The translations under genes were made by a program, and so were the position numbers. 64,000 nucleotides of DNA from Kutzneria sp. CA-103260 (GTDB lineage Bacteria; Actinomycetota; Actinomycetes; Mycobacteriales; Pseudonocardiaceae), in assembly GCF_018263855.1 (NCBI RefSeq), contig NZ_CP073318.1, forward strand, positions 8,308,001 to 8,372,000, read 5' to 3'. The first letter of the stretch is position 1. The number at the start of each line of letters is the position of its first letter. A model generated the notes under the pieces. That model worked only from the letters and a program-made list of their open reading frames with translations, was not told the DNA's origin and did not search any database. This document shows positions 7,477 through 16,275 of this stretch, one piece after another.

Positions 7477-9195
7477 ATGGCCGAAACGCGAGCACTCCGC
7501 AGTCACGGCTGGTTCGGCGACCAGGGCGTGCTGGGCTTCACCCACCGCTCCTGGCTGCGCAACCAGGGGCATCCCGACCACGCCTTCGACGGCCGGCCGG
7601 TGATCGGCATCTGCCAGACCGCCAGCGACCTCACGCCGTGCAACGCGCACCTGCGGGAGACCGCCGAGCACGTCAAGCGGGGCGTGTACGAGGCCGGCGG
7701 GCTGCCGATGGAGTTCCCGGTGACCTCGCTCGGCGAGATCCTGATGCGGCCGACCACCATGCTGTTCCGCAACCTGGTCTCGATGGACGTCGAGGAGACG
7801 CTGCGGGCCAACCCGCTGGACGGCGTGGTGCTGCTGACCGGCTGCGACAAGACCACGCCGGCGCTGCTGATGGGGGCGGCCAGCGTGGACCTGCCGACGA
7901 TGGTGGTGGGCGGCGGCCCGATGCTCAACGGCCGGTTCCGCGGCAAGCAGCTGGGCTCCGGCACCGATGTCTGGCGGTTCGCCGACGCCCGTCGCACCGG
8001 CGCGATGTCCCAGGCCGACATGAACGCCGCCGAGGCCTGCATGTCCCGGTCGGCCGGCCACTGCAACACCATGGGCACCGCGTCCACGATGGGCTGCTGG
8101 GCCGAGTCGATGGGGCTGTCGCTGCCCGGCATGGCAGCGCTGCCGGCGGTGGACTCGCGCCGCAAGGCGATGGCCCACCTGACCGGCATCCGGATCGTGG
8201 ACCTGGTGCGCGAGGACGTGCGGATGTCCTCGATCGCCACCCGGCAGGCGCTGGAGAACGCCGTCGTGGTGAACGCGGCGATCGGCGGCTCCAGCAACTT
8301 CGCGGTGCATCTGCTGGCCCTGGCCGGCCGGCTGGGCGTGACTTTCGACCTGGACGACCTGGATCGGCTGGGCCGGTCGGTGCCGCTGCTGGTCGACCTG
8401 ATGCCGGCGGGCCGGTTCCTGATGGAGGACTTCTGCTACGCCGGCGGCCTACCGGCGGTGCTGCGCGAGCTGGGTGACCGGCTGCCGCACCCGGACGCGA
8501 TCACCGTGACCGGCGGCACGGTCGCCGAGAACGTGGTCGACGCCGAGGTGTTCGACCGCGAGGTGATCCGCACCGCGACCGATCCACTGCGGACGGACGC
8601 CGGACTGGCCGTGCTGCGCGGCAACCTGGCTCCGGACGGGGCGATCATCAAACCGGCCGCCGCGTCACCGTCCCTGCTGCAACACGTCGGCCGTGCGGTG
8701 GTCTTCCATGGTGTCGAGGACCTGCACGCCCGCATCGACACTGTCGAATGCGACCGGGACAGCGTGTTCGTGCTGACCGGGGTCGGCCCCCGCGGCTTCC
8801 CCGGCATGCCCGAGGTCGGCAACTTCGGGCTGCCGCGCAAGCTGCTGGAGTCCGGTGTGGACGATGCCGTGCGCATCTCCGACGGCCGGATGAGCGGCAC
8901 CGCCTTCGGCACGGTGGTGCTGCACGTGGCCCCGGAGTCCGCGGTCGGCGGGCCGCTGGCGCTGGTCCGCGACGGCGACCTGATCGAGCTGGACGTGGCC
9001 GGCCGCCGGCTGCACCTGGCCGTGGACGACGGCGAACTCGCCGCCCGCAGGGCGGCGTGGACTCCGCCGCCCCGCGCGGCCGAGCGCGGCTGGGTGCGGC
9101 TGTACGTGGACCACGTCGGCCAGGCCGACCGCGGCGCCGACCTGGACTTCCTGGTCGGCGGCTCGGGCGCGCCCGTGCCGCCGGGAAACCACTGA
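7477..9195 (+). CDS. IlvD/Edd-family dehydratase, sugar-acid (pentonate) type
   Basis: A 572-residue Fe-S dehydratase. Likely iron-sulfur ligands are Cys55 (SDLTPCNAH), Cys123 (TGCDKTTPA) and Cys196 (GHCNTMGTASTM), with Lys125 as the carbamylated metal ligand and a catalytic Ser in SDGRMSGTAFG. ICQTASDLTPCNAHLR near the N terminus is the form seen in L-arabinonate/D-xylonate-type enzymes rather than in dihydroxy-acid dehydratase, so an aldonate-to-2-keto-3-deoxy-aldonate reaction is favoured; the exact substrate is open. The ATG at 7477 lies 7 nt after TAGCGT, so the mRNA may be leaderless. It is convergent with dasR, with only 6 nt between stops. Much longer upstream open frames are shadows. 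Confidence 0.87.
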   Translation: MAETRALRSHGWFGDQGVLGFTHRSWLRNQGHPDHAFDGRPVIGICQTASDLTPCNAHLRETAEHVKRGVYEAGGLPMEFPVTSLGEILMRPTTMLFRNLVSMDVEETLRANPLDGVVLLTGCDKTTPALLMGAASVDLPTMVVGGGPMLNGRFRGKQLGSGTDVWRFADARRTGAMSQADMNAAEACMSRSAGHCNTMGTASTMGCWAESMGLSLPGMAALPAVDSRRKAMAHLTGIRIVDLVREDVRMSSIATRQALENAVVVNAAIGGSSNFAVHLLALAGRLGVTFDLDDLDRLGRSVPLLVDLMPAGRFLMEDFCYAGGLPAVLRELGDRLPHPDAITVTGGTVAENVVDAEVFDREVIRTATDPLRTDAGLAVLRGNLAPDGAIIKPAAASPSLLQHVGRAVVFHGVEDLHARIDTVECDRDSVFVLTGVGPRGFPGMPEVGNFGLPRKLLESGVDDAVRISDGRMSGTAFGTVVLHVAPESAVGGPLALVRDGDLIELDVAGRRLHLAVDDGELAARRAAWTPPPRAAERGWVRLYVDHVGQADRGADLDFLVGGSGAPVPPGNH

Positions 9196-9201
9196 TGCGC
9201 C

Positions 9202-9963
9202 TCAGTCGCTGGGCCGGTTCAGCGTGGCCACGAACTTGTACCGGTCGCCCCGGTACACCGAGCGCACCCACTCCACCGGGTTGCCCTCGGTGTCGAAGGA
9301 GTGCCGGGACAGCAGCAGCATCGGCAGGCCGATGTCGGCGCCGAGCAGCTCCGCCTCCTCGGGCGTGGCCAGCGCGGTCTCGATGGTCTCCTCGGCGTGG
9401 CCCATCTCCACCCCGAAGCGCTCGCGCAGCACCTGGTACAGCGAGCCGCCGGAGCTGACGTAGCGGCGCAGCCCGCGGAACCGTCCCAGCGCCAGGTGGG
9501 TCGTCTCCAGGGCCATCGGCTCGCCGTCGGCCAGCCGGAGCCGGTGCAGCCGCAGGACCTTGGCCCCGGCCCGCACGCCGAGGTAGCGGGCCAGCTCGGC
9601 GTCGGCCGCCTCCTCGGATGCCTCCAGCAGCCGGGAGGACGGCTGGCGGCCCTGGGCCAGCATGTCCTGTGTGTACGAAGACAGCTGCAACCGCTGCGCC
9701 ACCTTGGGTTCGGCGGCGAAGGTGCCCTTGCCCTGCACCCTCAGCAACCGGCCTTCCACCGTCAGTTCGGCAAGCGCTTGCCGAACCGTGGTGCGCGAGA
9801 CGTCGAAGTCGGCCGCGAGCGAGCGTTCCGTCGGTATCGGCGACCCCGGCGGCATGGATCGCAGCAGGTCGAGCAGATGCCGCTTGAGACCCCAGTACTT
9901 GGGTTCACGCTGCGCACGCGACCGCAACCCGGCGTCGCCGCCGGCCGGTGAGGTTTCGAGCAT
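9202..9963 (-). CDS. dasR: GntR/HutC-family regulator DasR
   Basis: A 253-residue regulator. The N-terminal winged HTH (PIPTERSLAADFDVSRTTVR, then QGKGTFAA) is GntR, and a C-terminal UTRA domain follows (LQLSSYTQDM, DGEPMALETTH, EETIETALATPEEAELLG, NPVEWVRSVYRGDRYKFVA). These segments follow S. coelicolor DasR, the global repressor of GlcNAc/chitin use, closely. DasR binds dre sites and is released by phosphorylated aminosugars. The ATG at 9963 has AGGAGG upstream. It is divergent from an ABC importer whose leader contains two tandem dre matches, and a third dre sits at nagA, which strongly supports the assignment. Confidence 0.9.
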   Translation of the reverse strand: MLETSPAGGDAGLRSRAQREPKYWGLKRHLLDLLRSMPPGSPIPTERSLAADFDVSRTTVRQALAELTVEGRLLRVQGKGTFAAEPKVAQRLQLSSYTQDMLAQGRQPSSRLLEASEEAADAELARYLGVRAGAKVLRLHRLRLADGEPMALETTHLALGRFRGLRRYVSSGGSLYQVLRERFGVEMGHAEETIETALATPEEAELLGADIGLPMLLLSRHSFDTEGNPVEWVRSVYRGDRYKFVATLNRPSD

Positions 9964-10081
9964 GGCCTCCTCCTAAACTTCCGCCCACTCCCCAGCGAAC
10001 AGGATGCCTTGTCAACCGCTGCCTGTGCGATCACACCCCCGGTCATTCGTCCGATGACTTTGCAACGGTCTCGCAACGACC

Positions 10082-10110
10082 TTGACATCGAGTGTGGCAC
10101 GGCACACCCT
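10082..10110 (+). promoter_or_regulatory. Predicted promoter of the aminosugar ABC operon
   Basis: TTGACA at 10082-10087 is a perfect -35 hexamer. With a 17-bp spacer the -10 position is CACCCT, a weak match, so the start would be near 10117, immediately before the tandem dre operators. The arrangement suits DasR repression by roadblock. Confidence 0.45.
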
Positions 10111-10118
10111 TTTTCCTC

Positions 10119-10149
10119 ATTGGTCTACACCAAATTGGTCTGCACCAGA
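10119..10149. promoter_or_regulatory. Tandem DasR operators (dre) upstream of the ABC importer
   Basis: Two adjacent near-palindromes, ATTGGTCTACACCAAA (10119-10134) and ATTGGTCTGCACCAGA (10134-10149), match the dre consensus A(C/T)TGGTCTAGACCA(G/C)T at most positions. Their centres are 15 bp apart and they share one base. They lie between the divergent dasR and importer genes, 44 bp before the importer start. Confidence 0.85.
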
Positions 10150-10192
10150 CAAGCTCGTCCGGCAGGTGAGCCGGGGTGGAAGGGCGGAAACC

Positions 10193-11482
10193 GTGCTGCG
10201 TAAGAGTGGGCTGCGGAGAAAGTGGATCGTGGCGGCGGTAGGCGTCGCCGCGGTGTCGATGGTGGCAGCCGGTTGCGGCGGCGGCTCCAGCAGTGGCAGT
10301 GGTGACAGCAAGACCCTCACGGTCTGGCTGATGAGCGGCTCGGCGCCGGACCCCATGGTCGCCGGGATCGACAAGGACTTCGAGGCGGCCCACCCGGGCG
10401 TCAAGGTCAACTACCAGGTCCAGCAGTGGAACGGCATCGGCCAGAAGCTGACCACGGCGCTGACCGGCACCAGCGGCGGCCCGGACGTGATCGAGCTGGG
10501 CAACACGCAGGTGGCCCAGTACAGCTCGCAGGGCACCCTGCTGGACGTCAGCGACTCCGTGAACGACCTGAACGGCAGCCAGTGGCTGTCGGCGCTCAAG
10601 GACGAGGGCGCGTGGGACGGCAAGCAGTACGGCGTCCCGTTCTACGCCGCCAACCGCGTGGTCATCTACCGCACGGACCTGTTCCAGCAGGCCGGCATCA
10701 CCGCGCCGCCGACCTCGAACGACGAGTGGCTGTCCGACCTGACCAAGCTCAAGGGTCTGTCCGGCATCGACCCGCTGTACCTGCCCGGCCAGGACTGGTA
10801 CGTGTGGCTGTCCTTCCTCTGGGACCAGGGCGGTGACCTGGCCACCGGCAGCGGCGCCAACTGGAAGTCGGCGATCAACTCGCCGGCCGGCAAGGCCGCG
10901 TTCAACTTCTACAAGCAGCTGGGCGACACCTCCGGCACGTCCGCGCCCAAGGACGCCGACGAGGCCACCCCGCAGCAGTCCGACGTGGTCGCCAAGGGCA
11001 GCACCGCCAGCTTCATCGGCTTCGGCTACGAGCTGGCCGCGGTGGAGAAGGCGAACCCCGACCTGAAGGGCAAGTTCGCCGCGTTCCCGATCCCGTCCAA
11101 GACCGCGGGCCAGACCGCGCCGGTCTTCCTCGGCGGCTCCGACCTGGCCATCCCGGCCAACAGCAAGAACGCCGACCTGGCCAAGGACTGGCTGAAGCTG
11201 GAGACCAGCGCCAAGTACCAGTCGCAGCTGGCCGCCAACGGCTCGGTGCCGGGCACCTCGACCGACACCAGCGCGCTCAACAGCACCGAGACCGGCAAGG
11301 CGATGGCCGCCGGCGCCAAGAACGGCAAGGCCACCCCGATCACCCCGAAGTGGGCCGCGGTCGAGGCGGACAACCCGATCAAGGCCGCGCTGACCGCGTT
11401 CCTCACCGGTCAGAAGAGCGTCGACCAGGCCGTCGGCGACGCGGACGCCGCCATCAACAAGACGTTGCAGTCGGCGAGCTGA
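10193..11482 (+). CDS. Sugar ABC transporter substrate-binding lipoprotein (DasA/NgcE-like)
   Basis: A 429-residue family 1 extracellular solute-binding lipoprotein. The signal peptide VLRKSGLRRKWIVAAVGVAA ends in the lipobox VAAGC, predicting lipid anchoring outside the membrane. Then come a Gly/Ser linker and the binding fold, starting LTVWLMSGSAPDPM, with the cluster-B-type segment TGTSGGPDVIELGNTQVAQY. The GTG at 10193 follows a GGAAGG ribosome site; an in-frame ATG-led extension to 10082 would place the dre sites in the coding region and spoil the signal peptide. First gene of an importer controlled by dre sites, so GlcNAc or chitobiose is the expected ligand (inference). Confidence 0.9.
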   Translation: MLRKSGLRRKWIVAAVGVAAVSMVAAGCGGGSSSGSGDSKTLTVWLMSGSAPDPMVAGIDKDFEAAHPGVKVNYQVQQWNGIGQKLTTALTGTSGGPDVIELGNTQVAQYSSQGTLLDVSDSVNDLNGSQWLSALKDEGAWDGKQYGVPFYAANRVVIYRTDLFQQAGITAPPTSNDEWLSDLTKLKGLSGIDPLYLPGQDWYVWLSFLWDQGGDLATGSGANWKSAINSPAGKAAFNFYKQLGDTSGTSAPKDADEATPQQSDVVAKGSTASFIGFGYELAAVEKANPDLKGKFAAFPIPSKTAGQTAPVFLGGSDLAIPANSKNADLAKDWLKLETSAKYQSQLAANGSVPGTSTDTSALNSTETGKAMAAGAKNGKATPITPKWAAVEADNPIKAALTAFLTGQKSVDQAVGDADAAINKTLQSAS

Positions 11483-11486
11483 TCTG

Positions 11487-12482
11487 GTGTCGGTGACGAC
11501 GAAGGCCGCGGTGCCGGCGGGGACCACCCCGCCGGCACCGCGTTCCACTGTCTCGGGCGGTGGGTCCGGGTTCGGCAAGCTGGTGCGCCGGCTGTTCAGC
11601 CAGCGCTCGCTGCCGTACCTGCTCCTGCTGCCGGCCACGGCCACCATCCTGGTGATGCTCGGCTGGCCGGTGCTGTCCGTGGTCCTGACCAGCTTCCAGA
11701 AGCTCGACCTGGGCGAGCTCGCCTCGGGCCGGGTCGTCTGGAACGGTCTGGAGAACTTCCGGACGATCCTGTCCGACTCGGAGTTCTGGCAGATCACCCT
11801 GCGCACCGTGCTGTTCACCGCGGCCTGCGTGGTCTGCACCGTCGGCGGCGGCCTGCTGGTGGCGCTGCTGATGAAGCACGTGTACGGCTGGGTGCGGGTG
11901 GTGCTGCAGCTGGCCCTGGTGCTGGCCTGGGCAATGCCCATCCTGGCCGCGACCACCGTGTTCCAGTGGATGTTCGACCAGAACTACGGGATCCTGAACA
12001 AGACCCTGGTCGAGCTGGGTTTCACCGGCTTCTACCACTACTCGTGGTTCCAGACCGGGCTGAGCACGATGACGGTGATCGTCATCCTGATCACCTGGCA
12101 GGGCATCCCGTTCGTGGCCTTCACCCTGTACGCCGGCGTGCTGGGAGTGCCGGCGGACCTGTACGAGGCCGCGGGCCTGGACGGCGCGAGCAGCTGGCAG
12201 ACCTTCCGCGCGGTCACCTGGACCGCGCTGCGGCCGCTGGTCAACGTGGTGATCTTCCTGTCCCTGCTGTGGGACTTCAAGGTGTTCACCCAGGTGTGGG
12301 CCATCCGCCAGGGCGGTCCCGACGGCGGCAGCCAGACGCTGCCCACGCTGCAGTACCTCAAGGGCATCGCCACCAGCCACTTCGGCGCGGCGGCGGCGGT
12401 CAGCGTGATCATGATCCTCTGCCTGGTCGTGCTCACCGCCCAGAACCTGCGGCTGATGCTGCGCACCGAGGAGGTGGACTGA
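11487..12482 (+). CDS. Sugar ABC transporter permease, MalF-type
   Basis: A 331-residue inner-membrane permease with about six TM segments (for example YLLLLPATATILVMLGWPVL). The EAA loop contacting the ATPase is LYEAAGLDGASSWQTFRAVT, the MalF/LacF-type signature. The GTG at 11487 lies 4 nt after the binding-protein stop. It pairs with the permease that follows. No ATPase gene accompanies the pair, as in Streptomyces systems served by MsiK. Confidence 0.93.
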   Translation: MSVTTKAAVPAGTTPPAPRSTVSGGGSGFGKLVRRLFSQRSLPYLLLLPATATILVMLGWPVLSVVLTSFQKLDLGELASGRVVWNGLENFRTILSDSEFWQITLRTVLFTAACVVCTVGGGLLVALLMKHVYGWVRVVLQLALVLAWAMPILAATTVFQWMFDQNYGILNKTLVELGFTGFYHYSWFQTGLSTMTVIVILITWQGIPFVAFTLYAGVLGVPADLYEAAGLDGASSWQTFRAVTWTALRPLVNVVIFLSLLWDFKVFTQVWAIRQGGPDGGSQTLPTLQYLKGIATSHFGAAAAVSVIMILCLVVLTAQNLRLMLRTEEVD

Positions 12483-12483
12483 C

Positions 12484-13308
12484 ATGGGGCAGACCAAGAA
12501 GCGGCTGGTCTCGGTGGTCGGCCTGCTGGTCGCGGTGCTGTTCGCGTTCCCGATCTACTGGATGGTCGCCACCGCGCTCAAGCCGGCCAACCAGCTCCTG
12601 TCCGACAGCTACGACCTGGTGCCGCTGGGCGTCACGTTCCAGCACTTCATCGACGGCATCAGCAAGAAGGGCTTCCTCAACTCGCTGGAGAACAGCCTGA
12701 TCGTGGCCCTGGCCGCGGTGGCCTTCGCGCTGGTCGCCGGCCTGCTGGCGGCGGTGCCGCTGGCCCGGCTGCGGTTCCGCGGGCGCAAGGGCTTCCTGCT
12801 GCTGGTGCTGGTGGCCCAGATGGCGCCGTTCGAGGCGCTGCTCATCCCGATGTACCTGATGATCCGCTCGTTCGACCTGCTCAACGCCCTGCCCGGGCTG
12901 ATCCTGGTCTACTTCGCGGCCGCCCTGCCGTTCACCGCGTGGACGCTGCGCGGCTTCGTCAAGGGCATCCCGGTCGACCTGGAGGAGGCCGCCATGGTCG
13001 ACGGCTGCGGCCGGTGGGCGGCGTTCCGCCGGGTCACGCTGCCGCTGCTGGGCCCCGGCCTGGTCGCCACCTCGGTGTTCAGCTTCGTCACCGCGTGGAA
13101 CGAGTTCCTGTACGCGCTGACGTTCCTGCAGGACCCCGGCAACGTCACGCTGCCGGTGTGGCTGTCCAGCTTCGTCTCGGTGTTCGGGACGGACTGGGGC
13201 GGCGCGATGGCGGCCTCGACGGTGTTCACCATCCCGGTGCTGGTCTTCTTCCTGTTCGTGCAGCGCAACCTGGTCTCGGGGGTGACCGCCGGCGCGGTCA
13301 AGGGCTGA
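12484..13308 (+). CDS. Sugar ABC transporter permease, MalG-type
   Basis: A 274-residue inner-membrane permease with about six TM segments, the first being VVGLLVAVLFAFPIYWMVA. Its EAA loop reads DLEEAAMVDGCGRWAAFRRV, and the C terminus ends QRNLVSGVTAGAVKG, typical of MalG/LacG proteins. The ATG starts 1 nt after the preceding stop. It forms the heterodimeric channel with the upstream permease and should dock a shared MsiK-like ATPase not encoded here. Confidence 0.93.
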   Translation: MGQTKKRLVSVVGLLVAVLFAFPIYWMVATALKPANQLLSDSYDLVPLGVTFQHFIDGISKKGFLNSLENSLIVALAAVAFALVAGLLAAVPLARLRFRGRKGFLLLVLVAQMAPFEALLIPMYLMIRSFDLLNALPGLILVYFAAALPFTAWTLRGFVKGIPVDLEEAAMVDGCGRWAAFRRVTLPLLGPGLVATSVFSFVTAWNEFLYALTFLQDPGNVTLPVWLSSFVSVFGTDWGGAMAASTVFTIPVLVFFLFVQRNLVSGVTAGAVKG

Positions 13309-13405
13309 GCCCGCTGAAGGGCCCCTGGGGGCCGCCGATGGACTACCGTCGAGACCACGTCGGATCTGGGCCGCCGCCACAGGACCCTGAGACCCAAGGA
13401 GCACG

Positions 13406-14458
13406 ATGACCCGCCAGACCGAACCGTCGGCCGGGCAGCACATGAGTGCCGAGGTCGCCGCGCAGCCCAAGATCTTCGCCGATCTCGTCGCCCGGCGCGG
13501 CGAGATCGCGGAGATCGCGGCGCAGGTGTCCGCGCGGCGGCCCCGTTTCGCCCTGCTGGCCGCCCGCGGCTCCAGCGACCACGCGGCGCTGTACGCCAAG
13601 TACCTCATCGAGGTGCTGCTGCAGCTGCCGGCCGGGCTGGTGTCGCCGTCCACGACCACGCTGTACGGAGCCCAGCCCGATCTCACCGACGTGCTGCTGA
13701 TCTCGGTCAGCCAGAGCGGCGGCTCCCCCGACCTGCTGGAGGTCACCGAGTCGGCGCGGGCCCGCGGCGCGCTGACCGTGGCCGTCACCAACACGCCCGA
13801 CTCACCGTTGAACAACGCCGCCGAGCTGTCGGTGGACGTCGGCGCCGGCCCTGAGCTGGCCGTCGCCGCCACCAAGACGTACTCCGCGACGCTGCTCGCG
13901 CTGTACCTGCTCATCGACGCCGTGCGGGGCGGCTCCGGCGAGCACGCCGCGCCGCTGGGTGAGCTGGCCCAGCGGACCCTGGACGACTCGGCCGCCGCCG
14001 TGCAGGAGGCCGTGCAGCGGTTCCGCTTCGTCGACCGGGTGCTCACCACCGGTCGGGGCTACTCGTCGGCCACCGCCGCCGAGGCCGCCCTCAAGCTGGC
14101 CGAGACCAGCTACCTGTCGGCCCGCTCCTACAGCGGGGCCGACCTGCTGCACGGGCCGGTCGCCGCCGTCGACGCCGAGACCGGGGTGCTGGCCATCACC
14201 AGCGCCGGCAAGGGCGGGGCGGCGATGAGCGAGGTGCTGGACGTGATCCACTCCCGTGGGGCCGACGTCTTCGCCGTCGGCTCGGCCGCCTCCCGGGTCT
14301 CCGCCGCCCTGCGCATCCCGGTGGCCGAGACCGCCGAGGAGGTCGCCCCCGTGCTGGAGGTCCTGCCCATCCAGCGCCTGGCCCTGGGCCTGTCGCTGGC
14401 CCGCGGCGGCGACCCCGACAGCCCCCGCGGCCTCAACAAGGTGACCAAGACTCGCTGA
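13406..14458 (+). CDS. SIS-domain sugar-phosphate isomerase/deaminase (AgaS/NagB-II type)
   Basis: A 350-residue protein with two SIS folds, like the isomerase half of GlmS. Sugar-phosphate-binding loops are LLAARGSSDHAALYAKYL and SVSQSGGSPDLLEV in the first SIS, and TTGRGYSSATAAEAALKLAE in the second. Such stand-alone proteins include the type II glucosamine-6-phosphate deaminases. Downstream of the dre-controlled importer and near nagA, the likely reaction is glucosamine 6-phosphate to fructose 6-phosphate plus ammonia, but this is inferred from context. The ATG at 13406 has AAGGAG 6 nt upstream. The 97-nt gap after the permease may still be within the operon. Confidence 0.85.
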   Translation: MTRQTEPSAGQHMSAEVAAQPKIFADLVARRGEIAEIAAQVSARRPRFALLAARGSSDHAALYAKYLIEVLLQLPAGLVSPSTTTLYGAQPDLTDVLLISVSQSGGSPDLLEVTESARARGALTVAVTNTPDSPLNNAAELSVDVGAGPELAVAATKTYSATLLALYLLIDAVRGGSGEHAAPLGELAQRTLDDSAAAVQEAVQRFRFVDRVLTTGRGYSSATAAEAALKLAETSYLSARSYSGADLLHGPVAAVDAETGVLAITSAGKGGAAMSEVLDVIHSRGADVFAVGSAASRVSAALRIPVAETAEEVAPVLEVLPIQRLALGLSLARGGDPDSPRGLNKVTKTR

Positions 14459-14469
14459 CGTCAGAACGT

Positions 14470-14497
14470 GAGGCTCGCTCCGGTCGGAGCGAGCCTC
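14470..14497. terminator. Bidirectional hairpin terminator
   Basis: GAGGCTCGCTCC and its exact complement GGAGCGAGCCTC make a 12-bp stem with a GGTC loop between convergent genes. Its 3' arm overlaps the stop codon of the minus-strand YCII gene by 2 nt. Confidence 0.8.
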
Positions 14498-15041
14498 ATT
14501 CGCGTCCGCCGAACTGCCAGTTGTGGACCTCGATGTCGGCATACCGACCCGGGGTCAGGACGGCGCCGGCCGCATCCGCGTCGGACGCCCGGAGCAACGC
14601 CGCCGTACCCAGCCAGGTGTCACCGTCATCGGCCAGCAGCGGCCCGTACGCGATCAGCCCGTCCAGGTCGGGCGCGGCGAGGTCGGCGGCCTCCCCGGTA
14701 CCGAGGCCGAGCACCAGGTAGCGGTTGCCGCCGGTCCGGCCGCCCGGGAACTCCCACATCGTGCGCCCCAGCGTGTTGCGCCACCGGCGCAGCAGCACGT
14801 CCCGGTACACACCGGCCTGGTAGTTCGGCTCGTCGAAGGCGAACGCGCGGGCGGCAGCGGCGTTCGGCAGGTCGAGGATGTGCACGCTGCCGGTGGCCGT
14901 GTCCATGTCGTCGGCGAGGGTCGGGCCGCGGGCGATCATCTCGGCCGCGAACCCGTCCATGTACGACCAGTGCGCTTCGAGCAGTTCGTCACGCAGTGCC
15001 CCGGAATCGGGCCGGTCGCGGTGATAGCAGAGAAACTCCAC
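14496..15041 (-). CDS. Duplicated YCII-domain protein
   Basis: A 181-residue protein made of two YCII-like (dimeric alpha-beta barrel) halves. Residues 1-85 show the YCII pattern with HWSYMDGFAAEMIARGPTL and FAFDEPNYQAGVY, and an N-terminal His near residue 7. Residues about 105-181 repeat the fold in diverged form (RYLVLGLGTGEAADLAAPDL, IAYGPLLADDG, ADIEVHNWQ). YCII proteins are small and often of unknown or dehalogenase-like function; the active His/Asp pair seems retained only in the first half. Single gene between the SIS gene and nagA. Function unknown. Confidence 0.75.
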   Translation of the reverse strand: MEFLCYHRDRPDSGALRDELLEAHWSYMDGFAAEMIARGPTLADDMDTATGSVHILDLPNAAAARAFAFDEPNYQAGVYRDVLLRRWRNTLGRTMWEFPGGRTGGNRYLVLGLGTGEAADLAAPDLDGLIAYGPLLADDGDTWLGTAALLRASDADAAGAVLTPGRYADIEVHNWQFGGRE

Positions 15042-15077
15042 GCCGCAGTCCTACCACCGAGTCCGTGCGCGGCAATG

Positions 15078-16265
15078 CTAATTGCCGGCAGTGGCCAGTT
15101 CCGCGTAGTCGTCGACCTCGGCGTCGAAGGCGACCTCGCCGTCCACCCAGACCTTGCGGGGGCGCAGGTCGTCGTCCCACCACACCAGGTCCGCGACCGC
15201 GCCGGGGGCGATGCGGCCCAGCCACTTCTCGCCGATGACGTCGGCCGGGGTGCGGGTGGCGGCGATCAGAGCGTCCCGTTCGGACACTCCCAACGAGACG
15301 ATGTTGCGCACCGCGCGGTCCAGGGTCAGGGCGCTGCCGGCGATGGTGCCGTCGGGCGAGCGCGGCACGCCGGCCTCGGTGAGCAGCACGTCGGCCCCGC
15401 CGAGGCGGTAGCGGCCGGGCGGCATGCCGGCCGCGGCGACGGCGTCGGTCACCAGGGCGACGCGTGGGCCGGCAGCGGCGAACACGAGCTTGCAGATCGG
15501 GCCGACGACGTGCGCGAGGTCGGCGATCAGGCCGAGGATGAACCGGTTGTCGGTGAGGGCGATGCCCGGCACGCCAGGTTCCCGGTGCGTCAACGGGCTC
15601 TGCGCGTTGAACAGGTGCGTCACCATCGAGGCGCCGGCATCCGCGGCGGCGATGGTCTGGGCCGCGGTCGCGTTGCTGTGGCCCACCGACACCACCACGC
15701 CGGCGTCCACGAGGCGGCGCACCGCGTCGAGGCCGCCCGGCATCTCCGGGGCCAGGGTGACGATGCGCAGCGCCGCCGCGACGATCTCGTCGGCCAGCAA
15801 CTGGTCCAGGTTGGCCGGCTCGGGGGCCACCATCAGGCCGGCGTCGTGCACGCCGTGCCGCACCGGCGACAGGAACGGGCCTTCCAGGTGCAGGCCGAGC
15901 GGCCGGGCCACACCGGCGGCCGGCAGCGTCTGCGCGGCCGCGACCACGGCGTGGGCCTGGCGCAGCACGGTCGGCACCGGGGCCGTGATCAGCGTGGGCA
16001 GGAACCGGGTGACGCCGGTGGAGGGCAGCGACTCGGCCACGGTGCGCAGCGCCGCCGCGTCCGTGTCGGCGAAGTCCACGCCGAAGGCGCCGTTGATCTG
16101 GACGTCGACCAGGCCCGCGGTGAGCAGGCCGGTGGATAGCACCTCGGTCGCGCCAGCGTGGCCGTCGACGACGTCGACAAAACGGCCGCCCTTGATCCGC
16201 ACCGCGACCGGGCCGGTCATGGCCCCGTCGACAAGTGCTCGTGGCGCTGCGACTACGGCGTCCAA
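15078..16265 (-). CDS. nagA: N-acetylglucosamine-6-phosphate deacetylase NagA
   Basis: A 395-residue amidohydrolase that removes acetate from GlcNAc-6-phosphate. Metal and substrate motifs are visible: LGLHLEGPFLSP (metal-ligand Glu), VSVGHSNATA and THLFNAQSPLTHREPG (His ligands and substrate loop), and LVTDAVAAAGMPPG (catalytic Asp). The TTG at 16265 is preferred because GGAGGG lies just upstream; the ATG at 16277 falls inside a dre operator and has no ribosome site. DasR control is expected. With the SIS protein and a kinase it completes the GlcNAc route to fructose 6-phosphate. Confidence 0.93.
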   Translation of the reverse strand: MDAVVAAPRALVDGAMTGPVAVRIKGGRFVDVVDGHAGATEVLSTGLLTAGLVDVQINGAFGVDFADTDAAALRTVAESLPSTGVTRFLPTLITAPVPTVLRQAHAVVAAAQTLPAAGVARPLGLHLEGPFLSPVRHGVHDAGLMVAPEPANLDQLLADEIVAAALRIVTLAPEMPGGLDAVRRLVDAGVVVSVGHSNATAAQTIAAADAGASMVTHLFNAQSPLTHREPGVPGIALTDNRFILGLIADLAHVVGPICKLVFAAAGPRVALVTDAVAAAGMPPGRYRLGGADVLLTEAGVPRSPDGTIAGSALTLDRAVRNIVSLGVSERDALIAATRTPADVIGEKWLGRIAPGAVADLVWWDDDLRPRKVWVDGEVAFDAEVDDYAELATAGN

Positions 16266-16275
16266 GTTGCCCTCC

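Noticed and set aside
14523..16139. 538-codon plus-strand open frame antisense to the YCII and nagA genes
   Set aside because: His/Gln/Gly/Arg-rich composition typical of antisense frames; the minus-strand frames carry clear NagA and YCII motifs.
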